From Dirofilaria immitis (Eukaryota; Nematoda; Chromadorea; Rhabditida; Onchocercidae), in NCBI GenBank assembly GCA_024305405.1, contig JAKNDB010000067.1:700001-764000 (forward strand): 64,000 nucleotides of DNA, given 5' to 3'. Of the stretch, positions 48,467 through 64,000 are shown one piece after another. Each line of letters begins with the position of its first letter. The stretch's first letter is position 1. The notes under the pieces are model-generated. The model saw nothing but the letters and a program-made list of their open reading frames with translations, had not been told where the DNA came from and searched no databases. Position numbers and translations under genes: made by a program.

Positions 48467-51062
48467 TTATAGCTCGTCATGTGATAAGTCAACCAAATCT
48501 TCTCCATGATTCGTTGCTTCAGAACCAACAAACAGATCCGATTCGCTCACTATTTCATTGATAGATAAGCGTCCATCATGATCCTTGTCTGCCTTCGACA
48601 TTAAATGTTCTACTTCCTATAAAAACATTAAACTCATGAATCAATGTTAACTAAGAAATCTTACATAAGTCTTAACAAATTTATATAACTTATACTATTT
48701 TATCTACAGCTTGAAATGAACGAGAACACATTTTTTCTTTTTTCCAGATAAAATTCGCATAATATTAGATAAATTATCTCCTTCATCGAAGATTCACGAT
48801 TTTATATTTCACTAAAAATGATTATTTGATTTGAACTCGATACATTCAACAAAACATTGAAATGTCTGGATGTCTGGTGCTCATAATCTAAATTATTATG
48901 AGTAGATATAACAAACCTCGAGAGCAACAGTTTCCAAATTCATAATAAGCCAAGAAGCAATTTCTGGACCCTCAAGAAAACCATTTCTATCTTCATCATA
49001 ATCATTTTCAAAACGATTTTTTCGACCGTGTACCAGTCTGATTTCTGGTCATTCGCTAGATCATCCAGAAACTCATCCAGTGCAATTTTTCCATCATGAT
49101 TTTTATCTTTTTCTTTCATAGTAACCTTAAATTTCATAACTATAAAAAACCTGCAAGTAGCGCAGTCGCTTGAGTTGAAGGAACTTCCGATAATTTGTCT
49201 TTTAAATAATACAATGAATACTGCTTCCAGGTTATTAAACTCAAACTCGCTGTAGCACACATGCGAGTGTCATGACCTCATGCAAAGATTCTTTTGAACA
49301 TGAAATCTTAAGAAAAACTTTCAGATGTCTCAATGTTACCTCAATTAAAGCAGCGTGCATATGTGGAAAAGATTCTGGATTCTGGAAAGCATGAAATTCT
49401 GTATTTGATAACTTTTCATTTTTATCCTGATCTGCCGTGAAGAAAAATTTTCTGTCATCCTCCAATAAACGCTTATCATCCGCATCCATAACCTGAAGAT
49501 CAAAATCATAAATAATGCAAAAATTATCTATGACGAAAAAATATAAAAGTGAAAAAATTAATCCTATCTTATTGTGGTTATGTAGTAAATTCAGATCTTT
49601 CGTGAACTGAACGCGGATCAGCTCTTGATGATTGAGGAAAGTAAACTCAGATAAACAAATCTCCAGTTAGTGAAATAATAATGCTTTTCATTAATAAACG
49701 ATGGAGTCACTGTCCAAAAAGAATAAACTATTCGAAGGTTCTTAAAGAAATAAAATATAAAAATTGGAGAAGGCTTATCTTGAGTGAAAGATTTCAGCTA
49801 TGACAAATAAGAGAATAAATATACAAAACAGTAATATAATAATGATAATAAGTTTGTGATCTGATGAAGAATTCAAACAGCGTTATTAAATAGCTATTTA
49901 TCATATTTTATATATGAAATACTCATTTAAATATAAATCTATTTCGAAAATTTCTTCAAATTGATTGAAGATGAAAATCTTCATGAAAATTAACAAAACA
50001 AATTAACTTCATTTTCCGGATCGATATCACCAAATGATTCCTGCACATATTCATCCCATGTTACGAAATTGTCTTGATTTGTATCCATTTCTCGGAATCG
50101 ATCATTTGATTCCTCCAAATCCAAAGCAATCATGTTCCTCAAACAAACTATATAAATAATATATTTCTTTAGTTATTATACTGCATTATTATCCTCATTC
50201 AGTTATTTGCAAAAGAAAAATATATGAAGTAAATATATCTGTAAAAGACTGCCAACTTTGCAATGAAGTTATTTTGCCAGTATTCTTCAAAGCATACATT
50301 ATCATTTCCTTTCTTTGCAAGAATTTTTACAAAATTTTTAAAATAAGTAATCGCAAAAGCACGTACTGTTTGATCACTTCTTCGAGCTCTTCACGAGTTA
50401 CATATCCATCGCCATTTTTGTCCATTTTTTTGGCTAAAATTTCCAATCGTCGTTTTGCTTCTTCAGGACTCAAATCATCGAATATTTCGGCTTCTTTTCG
50501 AGAGCCTAAATCGATAAAGAATAGCAGTAAAGTTTTCCATAATTTCCAACTCCATAATTTGTTTAAAACAATGCAAAAACCTAAACACTTCGAAAAAAAA
50601 TGACAGATAGAATTCGTAACTAATGCATGCTACACTTATGAAGCAGAAGGGCTATATTACTTCTGATGACCTGAATCTTTGAAGAAAATAGTAATATATA
50701 TTTCAAAGAAAGCTTTTACAGAATTGAATGACATTCCAATCAGTCTACAAATTAAAAACCAGTTTCATTTCCTTTTCTCTCTATAATAAATATATGAAAT
50801 AAAGATCTATAAGCGAATAAAGCATCGTTTTTATGCATGTTCGATGAGTAATGAAATCCATGGATATGAGATTCATACCTATAACAGCTTTATGATCAGC
50901 ATGCACATTATGCTGATCACCTTCGACACCATGTTCCTTCCTGAATTTCTCACTGAAACCATGCTCAACGTGTTCTCGATCTGATTTCACAGAAGACAGT
51001 AACAGTAACGGCAAAAGATAGCTGTACGAAAATTCCAAACTATTGCTACAAGATAGTTGCAT
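48467..51062 (-). CDS. calu-1: calumenin/reticulocalbin-type ER EF-hand protein, 6 exons, one apparent 1-base deletion
   Basis: Calcium-binding protein of the secretory-pathway lumen (CREC family); in C. elegans CALU-1 affects cuticle and behaviour. Exons (minus strand): 50879-51062, 50367-50505, 50008-50137, 49340-49492, 48917-49125, 48467-48616, total 321 residues after one restored base. A signal peptide (residues about 1-27, YSYLLPLLLLSSVKS) is followed by six EF-hands: DKNGDGYVTREEL, DTNQDNFVTWDEY, DQDKNEKLSNTEF, DKNHDGKIALDEF, DEDRNGFLEGPEI and DKDHDGRLSINEI. The protein ends LSHDEL, an ER-retrieval signal of the HDEL type. The missing base lies in the T6 run at 49017-49022. The junction between exons 2 and 3 (CA|GTACGT to TTTGAG|G) is phase-correct, but another acceptor is possible. 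The start codon follows AATTTTAG by four bases, as for trans-splicing. Confidence 0.92.
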
Positions 51063-52562
51063 TCACCTAAAATTCTAATACATTTCAAAATCTCTGAAAT
51101 AAAAATCACAAAATAAAGAAACTTTTTCTATACTTTTTCAATGGTTACATAATATAAGGAATGCTTTAATTTCAGTTTTCGAGCTATCAGATTATCATAA
51201 ATGTATGAACTATTACTCAAACTATTGTAAATAAAACACATTCAACTTCAATTAGATTCTTGCAGTTTCGAAATAGAAATTATCATCGAATGAATTTTTG
51301 CACTAAATTTAAATTAGTTGCTTTATAGAAAAAATAGATCAAAGTATGACTACATAGACAATAAATAGCCTAGGTGTCCCACCGAGAAGCGAAAAAGTAT
51401 ATGAATAAAAGATGCCTGGAAGAAACGAATATCTGAATTAATTCGTATAATGTCTACATGATGCTGATGATTCAAATTGGGAAGAGCCAAATTTGTTTTG
51501 CTTTTATTTAGCATTTGCCTTTCAAATAAATTTAGATTGATTGAAATGAAATCATCTTTTATTTGTAGTGATAGATGCTCCAAATTTTAGCATGTTTTAT
51601 TCATACGAATAAATTGTAGTCAAAATAAGTGAATAAGCTGCTGCAGTTAAACACGATTTTCAGTCGAAATCGCGGCAATTCTCAGCATAAATTAAAGAAT
51701 CTTCAAATTAAACTACAAGTGCTATCAGAAGCATTTCCATCTTTTAACACAACCAAGCAAAGTTTTCTACACATTCTTCAGAGCACTACGAAAATTTTGA
51801 AAGCCTAAACAGCATAAAAATTTACTTCACTTGAATTTATGAGCATACATGGAATTATCAACAACATCGCTGTCAATTCTTTTTATAGTGATTTATAAGA
51901 GAAGTTGTCAGTTAATTACTGAATCAATTGGAATTATTGATGTCATAAAGTTCCTCCAAAACAAGTTGAAGCTTACTAGGAAATCCGTAGGAACTGCCAT
52001 AATTATATTAAACAGTAAGATTAGTTATACATTTGTAAAGTATAAAGCATAATTAGGTTGCAGAATTTAATCCTATGATAACAGAAACACTGTATAATTA
52101 ATAAAAACGAGACAACAGCAGCGAGAAATATGGATATACATTTTATTCTAGTTTTTAGCATTCTAATTTTTAGCATGAATCATTTGTTAAAAGTTGAAAT
52201 GCTTATAAATAAAAAAATCAAATACAAGATTCCCTGATCACATTACAATCTTCCATCATTTCAATACTCATCAAAAATAATGAGTCATCAATACGTAACT
52301 TATTTTGGAATATCAACAACAGATCAAAAATTATGGTCCTTAAATAAAGTTTTATGACAAAAATGTGCTATAGCAAATCAGAAATTCATTTGTAGAAGCT
52401 GCTCAATTTCGATTCAGCGGATTGAAGAGCAAACATTTATCCAAAGAAAAAAGAAGTAAAACTCTTTTAAAAAACTTAAACGCTTCAACTTTCTATTTGG
52501 CTTTACAAATCACTCAGAATTTCTATTATGTTACTGGTCTTAAATATAATAAGAGAAAGATA
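51063..52562. other. spacer between mcm-4 and calu-1
   Basis: 1.5 kb between two minus-strand genes; should contain the mcm-4 3' UTR and the calu-1 promoter. No other gene recognised. Confidence 0.5.
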
Positions 52563-58936
<6,374 letters not shown>

Positions 58937-60299
58937 TTCTACAATAGAATAAATATCGATTTTTTTCTTATTTGTATACATAAAAAAATTTTAATTCGTA
59001 AAAACTATTAAAAAATATTTTAACCTTAGCTTAAACATTTAGCTCATTCATAGTCAATATAATATGATTTGGACTAATCAGTTGATAGTTTAATCTTTAA
59101 AGTAAATTAAATTACAGCTTAACCCACTCAATCGAGTATCCCAAATACTATCTTTCGCATTTCCTACTCCTGCTCAAAAATTATTTGAATTTCTATATTA
59201 TTGCCTTGGCAAGCGAGTGGTCATAATGAAATTCTGCGTCAACTTGCTTATGTGAAGTGTTGACAGATTGTCAAATTATCATATATTGATTGAATGATAA
59301 CAGGAAAGGTAAAATAGGGAAGTGTTCTGGAAAGATGAATTATACCAGTTTATTATATTAAATAAGTAGCGTTGTTAGGAAAAGATATATCTTATATCGA
59401 AATATACCAACATACCTAGACAATATCATTAATGAATCGATCTCATAACTCTAAAAAAGTTTTCAAGTTGAACAAATGGAAATTTGCAAATGCATCAGAT
59501 GAAAGCAGTAAGCTCTCCATATAATATATTATTATAGTAGTTTTTAAATGAATTTAATTACACTTTATGCAACTTATCTATTCTGATCTGATTGATTTGT
59601 CATCACTAAGGATCAAGCATTCTCCTATGGAAAATCGATATTCATTCTCGAAGTTGTGTCGTATCGAAAAGTTTAGATGATAGTTCCGTATTAGCAATAA
59701 ATAGAATGCGTATGTTTGATTTGGAATAGGTTATTTATAACAATCTAACATACAATTATTAAAATAATATTATCTTCATAAGATTCATATCATAAGAAAA
59801 GTATAGAATATTCTGTGATATGGAATTTAATAACAGTAAGAAGTTCGATACGTATTCTAAACCAAAGATATGCATTCTATTTGCTGCTGATAAACAGAAA
59901 AAGTATCATTTGAATCTTTGATATTGATATAAATTCAAGAAACAATATCAATCTTCATAAAAGATGATAATAACTGGAAATTAGTCCAAGAGAATAAAGT
60001 CGTGTATTATAATTATCACACTTCTTATGAATTAATCATAGTATTGGTTTGTCAGAGAATCGAGAAAAAAATAAATTTGTGGATCTCAAATCAGAAAGAA
60101 AATAGTCATATCACAATATATGACATCATGGAACTATCTATCTTTATATAACTGATATTTGATATCATTCATTTTTAAAAATTGTGATTTTGCCGTTGAA
60201 TCTGATAATAGCCTTTACAATTTGCATCATTTTTTTCCTTCGATTATTTTAGTAACAAATATAAAACTTTTTAAATCTTACATTGCCTTGAATTCCATC
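58937..60299. other. 5' flank of mcm-4, no gene seen
   Basis: AT-rich sequence upstream of mcm-4. No E2F-like motif or other clear promoter element was found, and no exon was recognised. Confidence 0.45.
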
Positions 60300-60728
60300 T
60301 AACCATAGATATATACGATGATTTTGTGAATGTATATCTGTCTAATCGCAAATATATACGAGATCTTCTAAATGTGTATCTGTCTAATCTCAGAAATATG
60401 CGATGATTTTGTGAGTATACATCTTCTAATCATAGATATATACGATGATTTTGTGAATATATATTCGTCTAACCGTAAAAATATATCATGATTTTGTGGT
60501 GTATCTATCTAATCGTAGATATGTACGATGATTTTGTGAATATATATTCGTCTAACCGTAAAAATATATGATGATTTTGTGATGTACATCTATCTAATCA
60601 TAAATACATGCGATGAGTATATATTTGTCTAATCGTAAAAATATATGATGATTTTATGATATCTATTTAATCGTAGATATACACGATGATTTTATGGCCT
60701 GTCTAATCGTAAAAATATATGATTTTCT
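60300..60728. repeat. minisatellite, 11 tandem units of 35-43 bases
   Basis: Units begin TAATCGTAGATATATACGAT or TAACCGTAAAAATATATGAT and continue with GATTTTGTGA and a TATATCTGTC-like end. Eleven degenerate units can be laid out. Units of type TAATCGTAGATAT alternate with type TAACCGTAAAAAT in the central part, so a two-unit higher-order repeat of about 82 bases was probably amplified. Confidence 0.9.
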
Positions 60729-63700
60729 GTTATATTATTAATAAGCTTATTCTATTTCTTCGTATTTAATTCTATTCTTATACGAAATTTCAATAAAGGG
60801 AATAATAGTATTAAAGGGAGTAATTATTCTTTTAAAAGCATAATATTTTATTACTGGAAACATAATTTTAGTTAGATTAAAAGCTCATACAATGATAAAA
60901 TAATTTTGAATTTTAGTGAAAGGATACGAAGTTCATAAAATAATTGATATTTTTATTTTTAACATTTATAGTTTACTTTCTAATGTGCAGCGTTTGTGAT
61001 TTATTTATTTGCTTTGTTATTCAATTTACTTTTAATTAAAACTATTGATATGAGAGATAAAATGGATAATAATAGTACAATACGAAATTAACTCTTTTAA
61101 AATGCTAAATATTTCCTATGGTCACAATAATGTCTATTGAATTATTATTGATAAATAATTCGGCATTAATTGTATGAAATCATAATTGTATTAAAGAAAT
61201 TATAAATAAGAAAATCACACTGATTAATGATAACTAATTTATTTTAAACCTATTTATAAACAATATTTGACATTTTATTTCATTTATTATAATAGCAAAA
61301 ATGAATAGTAATTTGTCATGTGTATTTGATATCTTTTCAACAAATAATTACCAAAATTGATTCCATACAAAAACAAATATATTTCAATGTATAAAATTTG
61401 GAAATTAATATAGCCGATGATAGTAGCTATTATTAAGTTTCAATTTGATCATTTTTTTTTAGATCGGCTTCATAAGAAGATAAGATTAATTATTATTAGA
61501 TTCGGGATTTATGAATCTTTCATATGCTTCCATTTTCGCATACTCTAACAATATATCGCAGAATTTGATGATAAAGTACTAAGTTGTGATAATAGATTAA
61601 TTTCTTGCTAAACTTGAATAGATTTAAAAAATATATAAAAATAAATCGTTGAGGAATAATTAACAAAATTTGATGCCTTCTATTTTATCGTAATATTTCT
61701 ACTCATCTAGCCTCATAATTTCGTTGATTTTCTCATCAACGAGATTTCTCAAGACTTGTCTGATGCAATTTTCATTAGCAAAAATCATAGAATTTCTCGT
61801 ATTTTTAATGCTGATTTCTTTTTTTTTGAATCGAAATAAAATCATGGAATAGTGATATAATCAAATTAGATACAGGAAGATTGTCAAAGAGAATGAAGTT
61901 CGAATGTTCTCATGCAATTTCAAATAATTCAGTAATTCTGTAATTACGGATGTAAAAAATCGTACTTTTATAGAAAGAACTAAATCTTCTAGTTTTGCTT
62001 TCTGTAAGAATTATCATCTTTATTATCATCATTTCACTTGATACATTCATAACTCTGATCTCAACACCATATGGTATGATGTAATTTCGTTGGAACCCAA
62101 AATTCCTAACTTTTCTTGAGTGTAATAGGAAGAATTTGCGTTGTTGTTAAATATCGTAAGGAATCGGAAAGAAAATATTTATTCAGTCATTGGATTATAG
62201 AACAATACAATACATAGATATTTGATAATATGAAATACAGAGTAAAATTAAACTGATTAAAATTATTTAACCAGTTTAGTAACAATCAATAATTACGTTA
62301 AGGAAGACGAATTTAGTTTGAGTTGAGAAAGATCAATGTAGCATGAATTAAAGAAGACGTGACGTGTATAGCGTTGAATTGAAGAAGACAAATATTCTCT
62401 TGAAACTGAGAACAGAGAGCCCTTTCGAACGGATTTCAAGAGTATATATATATATATCTATAATGCTTATACATGGATTGAGCTAACAATATTATATGAA
62501 TTACATGAGGAATTGCAGAATTAGTTTTTTTTTTATCCAAATAGAAATTGCATGGAAATTATTTTTCAGAATCAACAGTATGAGATTTGAAAGCTTTCAC
62601 ATTATTGATTGTATATGAGATTTGTAAATAAGACAATTTTTTTATAGATTAGCTGACAAATGTGAGAAATGAAAGGAAGAAATCTACCCTCCGTGCAATC
62701 TGAATATTTAACAACTGAGACTTATCAGTACCGTACCATCTGAATATTTAACAACTGATTCATCACTACCGTATAACACGATGTATTCTTTATTTAGGAA
62801 GTGTTTTTATATTGCTTTCGGTTCTTTCCAGAAGTATAATATACCGTTATATAAAAAAGTACTGTACATTGAAAAAATTTTGGCATTTACTACTCTTTTA
62901 CAATTTCTTATGTTCTATAATTTTAAAATTTTAGTTGCCCATATATCAGAGATTTTTATGTTATTTGATTTTATATATAAAATATCCCAAAAATCGATAT
63001 TTCTAACCCAATATGTAGGTTACGGTATCGTCAGAAAGGAAATTTCAGGAATGCTTGCTTATTCCTCTTTTTCATATCATTGATAATTGAATTTATTCTT
63101 AATACTTTGTCTTTTCAAGTAATAATTTTAATTCAATATAAAAGTATGTTATTTTTGTTTAGATTTATCTGACGATTTAAAGATATTCAGGTAATAGACC
63201 TGAGTATATGAGTTACATCATTCGATTTAGTTTTATAGGAGAAAATCCCAAAGTTCCAATGAAGCTTTGATATTGCAAACCAGTGCAAAATTTATGCAAA
63301 TTGGAAAAGTTGATAAGCAAGGTACTTATAATGACGCTATTTTCACTTCAAAGAATTTTCACTTGATGTTGCAAATGTCAACTATCACTTTATCTTATTT
63401 ATCAGAGCACCGATAATTCCGGTTACAGTTTTTCGCGAGTACAAAAACTGATAAGGAATGAAAGTTTCACAAGTAAAATATGTTTGCGAATGATGAAAAG
63501 TAGCAATACCCGCTCACGCAGTCATGCCTAACTCCGAATTAAGTGACCAATAGTTTTAAACTTACCATGCCTTCAATATGCATCATATATTCCTACCAAT
63601 ACCAGTTGACAAATAATCGAACTATCAAACGAGTTAGGACAAATAAATAGGAACTTTATTAGAAGCTCGGTACAATCATATTGTTGGCCATCTTCTATGA

Positions 63701-64000
63701 ATTTTCCACTGATTTCGAACGGTCGCAAGTTTGCAACTTTTTTGGAGATGATATTAGAAACCTAGATGTCAAATGAGCAATTTATTGAAAATTTAAAAGA
63801 ATTTCTGACTTAAAATCTAAAACACAAGTCCGTTTCCATACAATATGAGTAATAAATCATTAAGAACGTCATTATCGTTCGTTAAATTTTTTGGCACTCA
63901 GCTTTTACATTAATAATTTGCAATAAATATTTCTTGGTATGATGAATTTTTACCTTTGTAATGGCATCAGAATTCAGTAAAAAATCCAGTACCTAAATAA
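60729..64000. other. AT-rich gene-poor tail of the window
   Basis: No recognisable gene. Minor structure: a (TA)n tract at about 62443-62457, and an imperfect duplication with TGAATATTTAACAACTGA at 62701-62718 and 62741-62758. The 100-codon open frame at 62781-63083 encodes a Phe/Ile/Tyr/Leu-rich peptide as expected from AT-rich noise and has no recognisable motif. Confidence 0.5.

Noticed and set aside
62781..63083. 100-codon hydrophobic open frame near the right end
   Set aside because: Phe/Ile/Tyr/Leu/Lys bias is what AT-rich noncoding DNA gives; no signal peptide or topology pattern typical of a small membrane protein family.

Overview
The window is eukaryotic nuclear DNA from an AT-rich nematode. 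Every recognisable gene is split by short introns with GT...TTTCAG-type ends, and several genes have a TTTTCAG/TTTTAG-like acceptor 2-18 bases before the start codon, as expected for spliced-leader trans-splicing. Products are most like nematode proteins. A clade III (spirurid/filarial) nematode is my best guess; the species cannot be fixed from the sequence alone.

Ten protein-coding genes are supported, mostly with a closed set of exon phases: RPS15A (861-2047, -), RNA polymerase II subunit RPB7 (2760-3763, +), signal peptidase catalytic subunit SEC11 (4413-5876, +), the Groucho/TLE corepressor UNC-37 (8171-11842, -), the nonsense-mediated-decay factor SMG-5 (25922-29791, -), Integrator subunit 3 (30288-38699, +), a short-chain dehydrogenase (39380-40607, -), a NEDD4-type C2-WW-HECT ubiquitin ligase (41633-47042, +), the calumenin-type ER EF-hand protein CALU-1 (48467-51062, -) and the replicative helicase subunit MCM4 (52563-58936, -). 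They are housekeeping or regulatory genes of transcription, RNA surveillance, protein secretion, ubiquitylation and replication, not one pathway. Two neighbour pairs (rpb-7/sec11 and smg-5/unc-37) look like old microsynteny shared with Caenorhabditis elegans.

Between genes: a 2.3 kb spacer at 5.9-8.2 kb with a weak orphan reading frame; about 14 kb at 11.9-25.9 kb upstream of unc-37, rich in simple repeats and carrying a few orphan reading frames; and a 5 kb AT-rich tail at 59-64 kb with an 11-unit minisatellite.

The strongest unexpected signal is technical but decisive for annotation. In 7 of the 10 genes the conserved protein frame is broken by the loss of exactly one base, 13 times in all, almost always in an A or T run of 4-7. 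Adding one base back restores both the family sequence and the exon phase each time. This points to homopolymer under-calling in the assembly, not to pseudogenes. Other observations are three GC-AG introns, several AAG/GAG 3' splice sites, a HECT catalytic cysteine codon split by an intron that also holds a tandem triplication of decoy 3' splice sites, and an SMG-5 PIN domain lacking the first acidic residue. I found no mobile element, CRISPR array, rRNA or convincing tRNA, and no clearly new biological system.
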